Part shown: piece after piece, positions 43,591-52,794 of the stretch
Numbering within the stretch: the first letter of the stretch is position 1
How the letters are laid out: each line of letters begins with the position of its first letter
From: DASQPA01 sp963757335
GTDB taxonomy: Bacteria > Acidobacteriota > Thermoanaerobaculia > Multivoradales > UBA5704
Length of the DNA stretch: 64,000 bases
Direction of reading: 5' to 3'
Assembly (NCBI GenBank): GCA_963757335.1
Contig: CAVWRJ010000009.1
Coordinates: 1-64,000, forward strand
Translations under genes and position numbers: made by a program
The notes under the pieces: model-generated
Database searches by the model: none
What the model saw: the letters and a program-made list of their open reading frames with translations, nothing else
Told to the model about the DNA's origin: nothing

Positions 43591-44488
43591 GGGAGGTCTC
43601 CATCGGCCTCGCGATCTCGATCGGAATCTCCGAGAGCCGGGTTTCGAGCGCCGCGAGGACGTCCCGGCCCCGTTCTGCCCCCCTGGTATTGGGCAGCGTG
43701 GGCAGCGGATCGAGCGGGGCGAGCACCGCGAGGCGCTGGAGCAGGCGGCGCAGGCGGCGCTCCTCGGCCAGGGTGAAAGGCCAGCGGGCGAGGAGATCTC
43801 GGTACCCCGGGGGATCGGCGGCGAGCGCCGCCAACTCGCGGGCGAGGCCCTGGAGGGCGCCGGCAAAGGCGTCGATCTTCTCCAGGTTGTCCCGGATCAG
43901 CTTCTCGACGAAGCTCGCCGAGGGGGAACGTTCGAGCGTCGCCTCGGGGTTGTCCGAGATCACCTTGAAGCTCTGTACGAGCTCGGAGGTCGAGAACCGG
44001 CAGGCGGTCGGGTAGAAGCCGGCGGCCTCCCCGTCGTGCACCCAGGGCAGGGTGTACTCCTCCTCCACCCGCTCGACGGTCAGGACCGACGCGGTCGGGC
44101 AGGGCAGGTCGACGACCAGAGGCGGATACCAGGAGACACCGCTCGCGGCGTCCTGGATCTTGTGAGCGATCAGGGCGTCCCCCACCGGCCGCTGGCAGTG
44201 ACCGCCGATGCCGACGTTCAGCCAGGCATGACCAGGTTCGCCCCCGGAGAGGAGATGTAGATAAGCCGTGGCCGCGGCGGCCCCCACCTTGCCGGGGCCG
44301 GCCACGATCGCCCAGCCCCGCTCGCCCCGGTAGACATGGAAGGCATGGCTCTCCGCCAACGGCGCGAACCCGAAACGCTCGACGAGAGGTCTCGCTTCCG
44401 CCTGGAGGGCGACTACGAAGCGCAAGCTGGGGTCTGGCAAGGCTCTCGTCCAACTCCTTCGTGCGAAAACGACCGCACACTGAAGCAT
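43577..44488 (-). CDS. Nucleoside phosphorylase/nucleosidase family protein
   Basis: 303 aa. PNP/UDP fold marks: RFVVALQAEARPLVERFG, WAIVAGPGKVGAAAATAYL, HAWLNVGIGGH, and a late segment TACRFSTSELVQSFKVISD. It may act on nucleosides or methylthioadenosine-like compounds; the C-terminal 90 residues are helical and unusual. Overlaps the SPL gene by 14 bp, suggesting joint expression in nucleotide salvage or repair. Confidence 0.75.
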   Translation of the reverse strand: MLQCAVVFARRSWTRALPDPSLRFVVALQAEARPLVERFGFAPLAESHAFHVYRGERGWAIVAGPGKVGAAAATAYLHLLSGGEPGHAWLNVGIGGHCQRPVGDALIAHKIQDAASGVSWYPPLVVDLPCPTASVLTVERVEEEYTLPWVHDGEAAGFYPTACRFSTSELVQSFKVISDNPEATLERSPSASFVEKLIRDNLEKIDAFAGALQGLARELAALAADPPGYRDLLARWPFTLAEERRLRRLLQRLAVLAPLDPLPTLPNTRGAERGRDVLAALETRLSEIPIEIARPMETSHAVR

Positions 44489-44555
44489 TCAGCAACATTC
44501 ATACCGTCTCCTCGCAGCCCGGAAAGCGAGTCTGGAATGGCACGCAGTTGTCTCT

Positions 44556-44578
44556 GGGGTGACACAATCTGTCACCCC
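44556..44578. promoter_or_regulatory. 9-bp inverted repeat in a divergent promoter region
   Basis: GGGGTGACA, spacer CAATC, TGTCACCCC, centred between the divergent phosphorylase and OLD-like ATPase genes. The TGACA-N5-TGTCA form is typical of dimeric regulator sites. Confidence 0.55.
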
Positions 44579-44655
44579 CGGAGGACGGGATGCGCCACGG
44601 CTTCGCTCTCCCCCGCTTGCAACGCTAGAATGACCCGGAACTCGAGGGAACCCTT

Positions 44656-46392
44656 TTGCTGACCCAGGTCACCATCCGTAACTTCAAACGCTTCGACGAC
44701 GTCGTCATCGAGTTGGGTAACCCCGTCGTCTTCATCGGTCCCAATAATTCCGGCAAGACCACCGCCCTCCAGGCTCTGGCTCTCTGGGACCTCGGCCTTC
44801 GCCGGTGGAACGAGAAGCGAGCGGGCAAGACGCCGGAGAAGCGGCCGGGCGTGACGATCAATCGGCGCGATCTCATCGCTCTACCGGTGCCCAACGCGAA
44901 CCTCCTGTGGCGTGGCCTCCACGTCCGAGACGCCCATAAGAACGGCACCAAGACCGAGACCCACAATGTTCGCATCGACATCGTCGTCGAAGGTGTCACG
45001 GACGGCAAGCGATGGGAGTGCGGTCTTGAATTCGACTATGCCAACGAAGAGTCCTTCTATTGCCGGCCGCTCAGGAGATCGGAGGCCAAGAGCCCCGACC
45101 GCTGGCCCATCCCGACCGAGGCCGCCGACGAGCGGATCGCGTTCCTTCCCCCCATGTCGGGTCTGGCGGCCAACGAGACCCGGCTCGATCCAGGGGCCAT
45201 CAACGTCCGACTCGGCGAGGGGCGCACAGCGGAAGTTCTCCGCAACCTGTGTTATCAGATCGCAAACGAATCCCAGAAGCGGAGCTGGGAGAGCCTATCC
45301 ACCCGGATTCACGATCTGTTCAAGGTCCATCTCGACGAGCCCCTTTACATTCCGGAACGGGGCGAGATCACGATGACCTACCGCGATCCGTCCGATATTC
45401 GTCTCGACATCTCCGCGGCGGGCCGGGGTCTTCAGCAGACGCTCCTGCTCTTGGCGCACTTGACTCTCAACCCGAAATCGGCTCTCTTGATCGACGAACC
45501 GGACGCTCATCTGGAAATCCTGCGGCAACGGCAGATCTATCAGGTCCTTACCGACGCCGCCCGCGAGAACGGAAGCCAGATCATCCTTGCCAGCCACTCC
45601 GAAATCATCTTGAACGAAGCCGCCGACCGCGACATCGTGGTGGCCTTCGTCGGCAGGCCCCACCGCATCGACGACCGCGGCAGTCAGCTCCTCAAATCCT
45701 TGAAGGAGATCGGCTTCGACCAGTACTATCAAGCCGAGCAGACAGGTTGGGTTCTCTATCTGGAGGGTTCGACCGACCTTGCGATCCTGCGAGCGTTCGC
45801 CGAGGTGCTCGACCATCCGGCGAAGAAAGCCTTGGAGCGCCCTTTCGTCCACTATGTCTTGAACCAACCGGGAAAAGCGCGGGATCACTTCTACGGTCTG
45901 CGCGAAGCCCGCCAGGATCTCCAGGGATTCGCCCTCTTCGACCGCCTGTCGATCCAACTCGACCCCAGCCCTCACCTCCGGCAGCATGCCTGGCGAAGGA
46001 GGGAGATCGAGAACTACCTGTGCTACCGCGAAGCTCTCCTCGGCTGGGCACAAGGTCAAGGGGAGCTCAACGTGGGGCCGCTCTTCGGCTCACTGTGGAA
46101 AACCGAGATGGAGGCTTCGATCGCCCGGATCGAAGCTGCCATGGCGACCCTCGGCAAAGGCTCCCCCTGGTCACCCGACGCCAAGGTCTCCGACGATTTC
46201 CTCGATCCCCTGTTCGCGAACTTCTTTAAGCACCTCGAGCTCCCCGACCTGATGCGGAAGACGGACTACCACAGCCTGGCTCCCTATGTTCCACTCGACC
46301 GGATGGACTCGGAAGTCTCGGAGGTGCTGGCAGGCATCGTGGCGGTCCACGGCCAGGCACGGCCGCTCACCACGGAGCCCGGTCTGCCCTGA
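44656..46392 (+). CDS. OLD-like AAA ATPase with TOPRIM-like domain
   Basis: 578 aa, TTG start with GAGGGAA about 7 nt upstream. ABC-type ATPase: Walker A VFIGPNNSGKTTALQ, a signature-like SAAGRGLQQTLLLLAHL, Walker B ALLIDEPDAHLEI and the switch IILASHSEIILNEA. The second half begins with WVLYLEGSTDLAILRAFAEV, a TOPRIM-type E..D start, and continues with LQGFALFDRL. OLD-family nucleases combine these domains and act on DNA, often in phage defence. It stands alone here; no partner such as a UvrD-like gene is adjacent. Confidence 0.75.
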   Translation: MLTQVTIRNFKRFDDVVIELGNPVVFIGPNNSGKTTALQALALWDLGLRRWNEKRAGKTPEKRPGVTINRRDLIALPVPNANLLWRGLHVRDAHKNGTKTETHNVRIDIVVEGVTDGKRWECGLEFDYANEESFYCRPLRRSEAKSPDRWPIPTEAADERIAFLPPMSGLAANETRLDPGAINVRLGEGRTAEVLRNLCYQIANESQKRSWESLSTRIHDLFKVHLDEPLYIPERGEITMTYRDPSDIRLDISAAGRGLQQTLLLLAHLTLNPKSALLIDEPDAHLEILRQRQIYQVLTDAARENGSQIILASHSEIILNEAADRDIVVAFVGRPHRIDDRGSQLLKSLKEIGFDQYYQAEQTGWVLYLEGSTDLAILRAFAEVLDHPAKKALERPFVHYVLNQPGKARDHFYGLREARQDLQGFALFDRLSIQLDPSPHLRQHAWRRREIENYLCYREALLGWAQGQGELNVGPLFGSLWKTEMEASIARIEAAMATLGKGSPWSPDAKVSDDFLDPLFANFFKHLELPDLMRKTDYHSLAPYVPLDRMDSEVSEVLAGIVAVHGQARPLTTEPGLP

Positions 46393-46429
46393 ATCTGCCA
46401 GTGCCATCGATGGCATTGACCTTCTCGTC

Positions 46430-47683
46430 TTGCACCTCCTACCTCTCCTCCTCTTCGCCGCCACCTATGCCGGCCTCGCCGCCGGCCGTTTGCCGGGGTT
46501 GAAGCTCGACCGCACGGGATTCGCGCTGCTGGGGGCCGTGGGATTCCTCGCGACGGGGTGGATCTCGGTCGCCGAGGCCAAGGCGGCGCTCGACGCTCCC
46601 ACCCTCGCGGTGCTGTTCGGGATGATGCTCCTCTCGGCGCAGTACCGGCTGTCCGGGCTCTACACGGCGATCGGCGGCCGGCTCGCCCGCTCCGGGAGCG
46701 CCCACCGGCTGCTCCTCGGCACGATCGTGGCCGCCGCCCTCCTCTCCGCCGTGCTCACCAACGACGTCGCCTGCTTCGCCCTGGCGCCGCTCCTCGCCGG
46801 CGCTCTGCAGCGCTCGGGGCGCAGGCCCCTCCCCTACCTCCTGGCCCTCGCCTGTGCCGCCAACATCGGAAGCGCGCTCACCCCCATCGGCAACCCGCAG
46901 AACATCCTCATCACGCAGAGCCTCCACCTCGCCTTCCTGCCGTTCTTTCTCGCTTGCGTGCTGCCGGTCGCCCTGTCGCTCGCCTTTCTCTACTGGCTCC
47001 TGGCGCGGCAGGTCGGGGGCGAGCCCGCGATGGCAGGCAGTACGGAGAACGAGGTGCCGGAGAACGAGGTGCCGCTCGACCGGGGCGAGGCGGTCAAGGC
47101 GATCCTCTTGACCGTCGTGGCGATCGGGCTCTTCCTCTCCCCCGTGCCCGCCCCGCTGACTGCGCTCGGGCTGGCCGGGATCGTCCTCGTCAGCCGCAAG
47201 ATGTCCACCCGCGATCTCCTGGCGGAGGTCGATTGGCAGCTCCTCGCCCTCTTCGTGGGGCTCTTCGTGGTAGTCCGCGGCTTCGAGCTCTCGGGCTGGA
47301 CAGAGACCGCCCGCGGCGCCCTCACGTCAGCTCATGTCGATCTCTCCCGGCCGGCCGTCCTGGTGCCGGTCGTGGCGGTGCTCTCGAATCTGGTGAGCAA
47401 CGTGCCCGCGGTCCTCCTTCTCCTCCGTTTCGTCGACCGCCTCCCCGCGACCGGCTACCTCCTCGCCCTCGCCAGCACCTTCGCCGGCAACGCCGTTCTC
47501 GTGGGGAGCATCGCCAACCTGATCGTCGCCGAGCAGGCCGAACGCCTGGGGATACCCTTCCGCTTCCGGGATCATCTGCGGGTGGGGCTGCCGGTCACCC
47601 TCGTCTCGCTCGCCGTCACGGCTGCAATATCGGCGATATCGCCGATACCGCCGATATCGGCGGCGGTCCGCTGGCTCGGGTGA
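46430..47683 (+). CDS. ArsB/NhaD-type anion permease
   Basis: About 417 aa; the start is uncertain because no ATG/GTG with SD exists after the previous gene, so TTG 46430 is taken. About eleven helices. Family marks: VLTNDVACFALAPLLAGALQ (the hallmark TND segment) and ANIGSALTPIGNPQNILITQ in the first half, LVSNVPAVLLLLRF and LASTFAGNAVLVGSIANLIV in the second half. This internal symmetry is typical of SLC13/ArsB-like transporters. Substrate unknown. Confidence 0.85.
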   Translation: MHLLPLLLFAATYAGLAAGRLPGLKLDRTGFALLGAVGFLATGWISVAEAKAALDAPTLAVLFGMMLLSAQYRLSGLYTAIGGRLARSGSAHRLLLGTIVAAALLSAVLTNDVACFALAPLLAGALQRSGRRPLPYLLALACAANIGSALTPIGNPQNILITQSLHLAFLPFFLACVLPVALSLAFLYWLLARQVGGEPAMAGSTENEVPENEVPLDRGEAVKAILLTVVAIGLFLSPVPAPLTALGLAGIVLVSRKMSTRDLLAEVDWQLLALFVGLFVVVRGFELSGWTETARGALTSAHVDLSRPAVLVPVVAVLSNLVSNVPAVLLLLRFVDRLPATGYLLALASTFAGNAVLVGSIANLIVAEQAERLGIPFRFRDHLRVGLPVTLVSLAVTAAISAISPIPPISAAVRWLG

Positions 47684-47684
47684 G

Positions 47685-48158
47685 CTACTCGACCAGCCCC
47701 TGCCGCACCGCGTGGATGAAGTCGGTATAGGGCGGAGTCCTGCCGGCTTCGCGGAGAGCGGCGGCGATCTGCCCCCGGTGGTAGGCCGAGTGCATGACGA
47801 CGTGCGTAAGGATGTCCTCGGCCCGGCTCGTCCAGGGCTCGCCCTGGGTGTTGACGTAGGTGACCGAGGCGTCGAGCCGCCCCGGTTCGAGGGAGTCGTC
47901 GAGGGAGTCGAGATAGGCCCGGGAGAGAGCGGCCAGCGCCGCGATTTCCGCCGCGCACTGGTCGAGGGTGAGATCGGGCCAGACCACGACCGGGGTGGGG
48001 TCGGCGCAGAGGCGGTGGAGCCAGAGCCGCTCGGCGGCGAGGATGTGGGCGAGCCAGCGCAGCGCCTTGGGCGGCACGGGCTGGGCGCGGCCGAGGGAGG
48101 CGAGCACCTCGCGGTTCGCCCAGTCGTCATAGCGGAAGAGTCGGTCGAAGTGGGCCAT
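47685..48158 (-). CDS. DinB-family protein
   Basis: 157 aa from ATG 48158; GGAGG 5 nt upstream argues against the ATG at 48170. Marks: MAHFDRLFRYDDWANREVLA, LRWLAHILAAERLWLHRL (first His) and ILTHVVMHSAYHRGQIAAAL (HxxxHxGQ metal site). Fits DinB metal-dependent enzymes. Convergent with the permease gene. Confidence 0.8.
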   Translation of the reverse strand: MAHFDRLFRYDDWANREVLASLGRAQPVPPKALRWLAHILAAERLWLHRLCADPTPVVVWPDLTLDQCAAEIAALAALSRAYLDSLDDSLEPGRLDASVTYVNTQGEPWTSRAEDILTHVVMHSAYHRGQIAAALREAGRTPPYTDFIHAVRQGLVE

Positions 48159-48174
48159 CGAGTCCTCCATGAGA

Positions 48175-48786
48175 TCAGGTGGCCGGCTCGGCCCGGCGCA
48201 GGATGAGGTGGCGGTAGGCGGCGACCGCCCGCTCGTCGTGGACGACGGCGAAGGGGGCCCGCGAGCGCTCCAGGATGTCGGCCATCTGCCGGTTGGTGCT
48301 GGTGAAGACGAGGTCCAAAAGGGCGAGGGCGGCGCGCCGGAGCCAGGAGGGGCGGGCGCCGTCGGGCAGGAACTTGTCGAAGACGGCGAGCCGCCCACCG
48401 GGTTTCAGCACTCGCGCCGCCTCGGCCAGGCAACGGACCGGGTCGGGGATGACCTCTAAGACCATGTGGAGAATCGCCGCGTCGAAGCTCCCGTCGGGGA
48501 GGTCGAGCTGCTGGCCGTCCATCTGCCGGAAGGTGACCCCGGGGCGGGCGTGCGCCCGGGCCTGCTCGAGCATGGCGGGGGTCAGATCGACCGCCAGCAC
48601 CTCGACCCCCGGCGGCACGAACGGCAGGTCGGCCCCGGTGCCGCAGCCGATGATCAGCAGCCGCTCGCCAGCGGCGAGGCCGAGGAGCTCGATCGAGTGC
48701 CGGCGTTCGGCGGGGAACTTCGTGACCTTGTCGTAGTGCGGCGCCCAGATCGTATAGCGGAGGCGTTGCCAGGTGTTCGAGGGCAT
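48175..48786 (-). CDS. Class I SAM-dependent methyltransferase
   Basis: 203 aa. Motif I LLIIGCGTGADLPFVPPG, acidic VLAVDLTPAMLEQAR, MDGQQLDLPDGSFDAAILHM and RVLKPGGRLAVFDKFLPDG. The N-terminal YTIWAPHYDKVTKF resembles small-molecule or phospholipid N-methyltransferases. 16 bp separate it from the DinB gene downstream. Confidence 0.82.
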   Translation of the reverse strand: MPSNTWQRLRYTIWAPHYDKVTKFPAERRHSIELLGLAAGERLLIIGCGTGADLPFVPPGVEVLAVDLTPAMLEQARAHARPGVTFRQMDGQQLDLPDGSFDAAILHMVLEVIPDPVRCLAEAARVLKPGGRLAVFDKFLPDGARPSWLRRAALALLDLVFTSTNRQMADILERSRAPFAVVHDERAVAAYRHLILRRAEPAT

Positions 48787-48893
48787 GCGGCTCGCAGGCT
48801 ATGCAATCGCGCGCCTCAGAGCAAGGTCTCTTGGCTTGAGTTGCCCAAAATTCGGTACTGGGTCCGTTTGATGGCGCGAGACGGAGCAGTGCC

Positions 48894-50330
48894 TTAAAAC
48901 GGCATCTTGGGCTGGCTCATCTGGTAGTGACGGTCGAAGGGATCGATCGGCACCTCGGGCTCGTCGAAGAGGCGCATGGCCTGGATCGGGTCGGCGTGGG
49001 CCAGCCGATGGTAGAAGCGCAGCCCGACCTCCACCTCGGTGCGCCAGAAGGCGCAGCGCGCCTCGTCCGGATCGCGGTGGTCGGCGGAGGCGTTGACCGG
49101 CGAGGCGGGGAGCGCGCTGTGACTGCACAGGTAGCGCGCCCAGCAGCCGGTACAGGGAATCTCGGCAATGCCGCCCCTCTCGCCATCCGGCACGCCGGCC
49201 GCCTCCCGATCCTCCTGCCCGCGCTGCTCCAGGGTGTTCCACATGTGGGAGAGCAGGGTGGACTCGACCTCGTCCTCCGGCGAGGGGTAGACGTCGCCCG
49301 TCCCCCAGGAGGTCTCGGTCGAGCGGCGGGCGCTCAGGGCGAGGGTTTCGGTGCGCATCAGGGTGGTGACCACGCGCGAGAGCGGCTGGCAGTCGACCGT
49401 CGGCTGCGGCGGCTGCGGCGGCTGGGGCGCCCGCGGATTGCCGAGCCCGGCGCAGATCTCCTCGGAGATGGCGAGGAGGTCGTCGCGGTACTGGCCGAGG
49501 TACGGGCTCAAGGGATCGTTCGTCTCCAGCCGGACGGGGTCCAAGAAGCGCACCCCGAGCTCCTTGGCCCAGGCCCAGAGGTCGCGCAGGCGGGACGGGC
49601 CGTCGAGCACGCACTGCACGGTCAACCGCTCGGTCTGCCCAAGGAGCAGCCGCACCCCCTTCTCTGCCAGCTTCCAGGCGTGGGCCCCCTCTACCGGCGC
49701 GCCGGTCTCGACGCCTGCGACGCTCGCGAAGTTGCCGCAGTGGAGGCGGACGTGAAAGGGGTAGTCGGCGAGGAAGGCCGCCACGGCCGGCGTCACCACC
49801 CAGGAGTCGAGCGACAGCTCGTAACGGACCTCCTGCCGGTTGAGGGCCGCCCGCCGGTTCGCCTCGACGACGATCCCTTCGAGCATCTGGGTGGCCGGGA
49901 AGGCCCCTCCCCAGGAGAGGCGGAGAATGACCCGCGCCGCCCCCAGGCTCTGCTTGAAGATGAAGTCCAGGGCGGAGAGGGCGCTGTCGAGCGCCGGGTT
50001 GTCGATCCGGGCATGGACCTCGCCGCCCCGCCTGAAGACCAGGCCGAGGCTCCACCAGCTGGCCATGACGAGCGGCGCCTCCGACTCCTCGTATCCCGAC
50101 CACCCCTCGGCGGTCAGCAGGTCCTCGGAGAGCATCCAGCCGAGGAGCGACTCGTCGAGGTCGCCGGTGTCGAGCGTCGTTCCCACGTGGAGCTGCAGCT
50201 CTTCCGGCACGTCGAGCACCGCCGCCCGCTCCAGGTCGTAGATCAGGGTGCACGAGCCGTCCGCTTCGAGCAGCGGGTAGAGGCTCCTCATCCGCAGCGC
50301 CCCAGGCATGGCCATGGTCAAAATATTCAT
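48894..50330 (-). CDS. SPASM-type RiPP-maturase-like protein without the radical-SAM Cys motif
   Basis: 478 aa. The N-terminus (YPLLEADGSCTLIYDLERAA) resembles the precursor-binding region of SPASM peptide maturases. The barrel region keeps the family pattern (RLSWGGAFPATQMLEGIVVE in place of the FxGGEPLL block, EVRYELSLDSWVVTPAVAAF), and the end has SPASM-like cysteines (IPCTGCWARYLC, EARCAFWR). However, no CxxxCxxC occurs anywhere, so the usual cluster cannot form. It is either a degenerate or a re-purposed maturase. No precursor peptide was seen next to it; the lanthipeptide at 16.2 kb is far away. Confidence 0.6.
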   Translation of the reverse strand: MNILTMAMPGALRMRSLYPLLEADGSCTLIYDLERAAVLDVPEELQLHVGTTLDTGDLDESLLGWMLSEDLLTAEGWSGYEESEAPLVMASWWSLGLVFRRGGEVHARIDNPALDSALSALDFIFKQSLGAARVILRLSWGGAFPATQMLEGIVVEANRRAALNRQEVRYELSLDSWVVTPAVAAFLADYPFHVRLHCGNFASVAGVETGAPVEGAHAWKLAEKGVRLLLGQTERLTVQCVLDGPSRLRDLWAWAKELGVRFLDPVRLETNDPLSPYLGQYRDDLLAISEEICAGLGNPRAPQPPQPPQPTVDCQPLSRVVTTLMRTETLALSARRSTETSWGTGDVYPSPEDEVESTLLSHMWNTLEQRGQEDREAAGVPDGERGGIAEIPCTGCWARYLCSHSALPASPVNASADHRDPDEARCAFWRTEVEVGLRFYHRLAHADPIQAMRLFDEPEVPIDPFDRHYQMSQPKMPF

Positions 50331-50570
50331 CTCTGATCCCTTCTATAGATAGGTGCTCGATCCAAGCTATCTATTTCGAGCTAAACGATCTATCGGTCGC
50401 GCTCATAATCATGGTTGCCGCTGGGGGGGGTCTTGGGGACAACTTTTTTCCACAATCTTCCCGCAGCCGTCAGGAAAGAAATTCGCTTGGAATAAGACAA
50501 TTCGAAGGCGTGCCGAAACGCTTGCCGAAAGCGAGGGGGGCGCACCGGGCACCCCCCTCTCCTCACGAGA

Positions 50571-52742
50571 TCATTCGGCGGACGTGGCGGGGGTGCCCGA
50601 GCTGGCCGAGCTGGCCGAGATTGCAGAGGTGCCGGGCTTCAGCCAGCGGTCCAGCCAGCCGAGCACGGTCTCGTGCCAGAGGAGGGCGTTGGCGGGCTTG
50701 AGCACGAAGTGGTTCTCGTCCGGGAAGTAGAGGAAGCGGCTGGGGATCCCCCGCCGCTGCAGGGCGGTGAAGGCGCCCAACCCCTGGGTAATCGGGATGC
50801 GGAAGTCGAGCCCGCCCTGGACGATCAGCATGGGGGTCTTCCAGCGCTCGACGAACTGGGCGGGGTTCCAGCGCTCGTAGGACTCCGGGTTCGTCCAGTA
50901 TGGCCCCCCCATCTCCCACTCCGGAAACCACAGCTCCTCGGTCGCGTAGTACATCATCCGCTGATCGAAGATGCCGTCGTGGGTGACCAGGCAGCGGAAG
51001 CGGTCGGGCCAGTGGCCGGCGATCCAGTTGGTCATGAAGCCGCCGTAGGAGGCGCCCAGGGCGCCGACCCGGTCGCCGTCCATCCAGGGGTGGGCGGCGA
51101 GCGCGGCGGCGAGCCCCTTCTGCAGGTCCTCGAGCGGCCAGTCGCCCCAGTGACCGCGGATGGCATCGGTGAAGGCCTGGCCGTAGCCGGTCGAGCCGTG
51201 GAAGTCGATCTCCACCACGGCGTAGCCCGCCCCGGCGTAGATCTGGGGGTTCCAGCGGTAGTGGAACTCGTCGTGGAACGATCCCTGCGGACCGCCGTGG
51301 ATGAGGAGGGCCACGGGGTAGCGCTTGCCGGCGTCGAAGCCCACCGGCTTGACGACGAAGCCATGCACGGTGTCGCCCTGGGCGCCGGTGAACTGGAAGG
51401 GCTGCGGCTCGCCCATGCGGACGGCGGCGACCTCGGCGCGGTTGAGGTCGGTGATCTTCCTCAAATCCGAGCCGTCCGGGCGCGCGGTGTAGAGGTCGGT
51501 CGGATGGCGCAGGTCGTCGAGGCCGAAGACCAGCCGGGGATGGGGACCATGGGCCCAGGAGGGGCTGTGGACCGAGCCCTGGCGGACGACCGTCTGCACC
51601 TTCCCGGTCGCCACGTCGACGGCGAAGAGGGCGGCGTGGCCGACGTCCATCGCCGTGCAGTAGAGGGTCTTGCCGTCGGGCGAGAAGAAGAGCTCGCCGG
51701 GCGAGCGGTCCCATGCCTCGGTCAGCACCCGGGAACGCCCGTCGGCGAGCGAGTGGAGGACGATCCGGAAGCGGTCGGCCTCGAAGCCGGGGCGAGTCAT
51801 GGCAAGGTAGGCCAGGGTCTTGCCGTCGGGCGAGAAGAGCGGCTGGGCGTCCCAGGCGAGGTTCGCCGCGGTCAGGTTCTTGGGGGTCGCCGAGGCATTG
51901 CCGCCGTCGATCGGCACCTGGTAGAGGTCGAAGTTGGTCGACCAGGGCTCCTCGCGGCCGGCGGTGCGCGCCGTGTAGATGACGCTCCGGCCGTCGGGGG
52001 CAATGGCGTACTCCTCGGCGCCGCCGTCGGGCTTCGACGGCACGTCGGCGTCGAGCCCGCGGGTGAGGTCGACCGGCTCGCCACCGCCCTCGATCGCCAC
52101 CGCGAAGAGATGCGAGCGGGTGCCGTTCGACCAGGTGTCCCAGTGACGGACGAAGAGCTGGTCGTAGAGCTGGCCGCTGGGCTGGCCCTTGGCCGCCCGG
52201 CGGTCGAGCCGCTCTTTGGTGCAGGCGAGGTTCGGGCAGTCGACGAAGACCTCCAGGCTGACCACCAGGTGCCGGCCGTCCGGCGCCAGCCGGTAGCTGC
52301 CGACGTCGAGCGGCAGGTGGGTCACCTGGACCGGCGGGGCGGCCGCGGTGGCCACCGCGACGCCGTCGAGGCGCCAGACCTGAGAGGAGCCGGAGCGGCT
52401 GGAGAGGAAGTAGAGGCTCTTGCCGTCCGCCGACCAGCGCGGGCTGTTCTCCGAGGAGTCCCCGTCGGTGAGCGGAGTGAGGTCGCCGCCGTCGAGGCCC
52501 ACCCGCACGAGGTGACTCCGCCCCTTGTTGGCGGCGAAGTCGGTGCTCCGCAGCACGAAGACGACCTGGTCGCCCTGCGGCGAGGGCTGCGGGTCGCTCA
52601 GGCGGTGCATGGCTTGGAGGTCGTGGGCGGTGAAGGGGTGCGGCTCAACGGCATTGGCGGCATCGGCGGCATTGGCAATGGCCGGGAGGGCGACGACCCC
52701 CGCGCAGACGAGCCAGGAGAGAGCGAAAATCAGCGTTCGCAT
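50571..52742 (-). CDS. S9-family prolyl oligopeptidase/dipeptidyl peptidase
   Basis: 723 aa with a signal peptide (MRTLIFALSWLVCAGVVALP). Beta-propeller with PDG repeats (LAPDGRHLVV, FSPDGKTLAYLA), then the hydrolase: GASYGGFMTNWIAGHW nucleophile, Asp in MLIVQGGLDFRIPITQG, His in FPDENHFVLKPAN. This is a secreted aminoacyl- or dipeptidyl-peptidase type. GGAGG lies 4 nt before the ATG. Confidence 0.88.
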   Translation of the reverse strand: MRTLIFALSWLVCAGVVALPAIANAADAANAVEPHPFTAHDLQAMHRLSDPQPSPQGDQVVFVLRSTDFAANKGRSHLVRVGLDGGDLTPLTDGDSSENSPRWSADGKSLYFLSSRSGSSQVWRLDGVAVATAAAPPVQVTHLPLDVGSYRLAPDGRHLVVSLEVFVDCPNLACTKERLDRRAAKGQPSGQLYDQLFVRHWDTWSNGTRSHLFAVAIEGGGEPVDLTRGLDADVPSKPDGGAEEYAIAPDGRSVIYTARTAGREEPWSTNFDLYQVPIDGGNASATPKNLTAANLAWDAQPLFSPDGKTLAYLAMTRPGFEADRFRIVLHSLADGRSRVLTEAWDRSPGELFFSPDGKTLYCTAMDVGHAALFAVDVATGKVQTVVRQGSVHSPSWAHGPHPRLVFGLDDLRHPTDLYTARPDGSDLRKITDLNRAEVAAVRMGEPQPFQFTGAQGDTVHGFVVKPVGFDAGKRYPVALLIHGGPQGSFHDEFHYRWNPQIYAGAGYAVVEIDFHGSTGYGQAFTDAIRGHWGDWPLEDLQKGLAAALAAHPWMDGDRVGALGASYGGFMTNWIAGHWPDRFRCLVTHDGIFDQRMMYYATEELWFPEWEMGGPYWTNPESYERWNPAQFVERWKTPMLIVQGGLDFRIPITQGLGAFTALQRRGIPSRFLYFPDENHFVLKPANALLWHETVLGWLDRWLKPGTSAISASSASSGTPATSAE

Positions 52743-52794
52743 CGGTCCTCCAGAGGAGAGGGGAGACGGCCGGGAGCGGCCGGTTGGCCGCCGA

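Noticed and set aside
48927..50336. 469-codon plus-strand frame
   Set aside because: Antisense to the SPASM-type gene; no motif, Arg/Gly/Val-rich.
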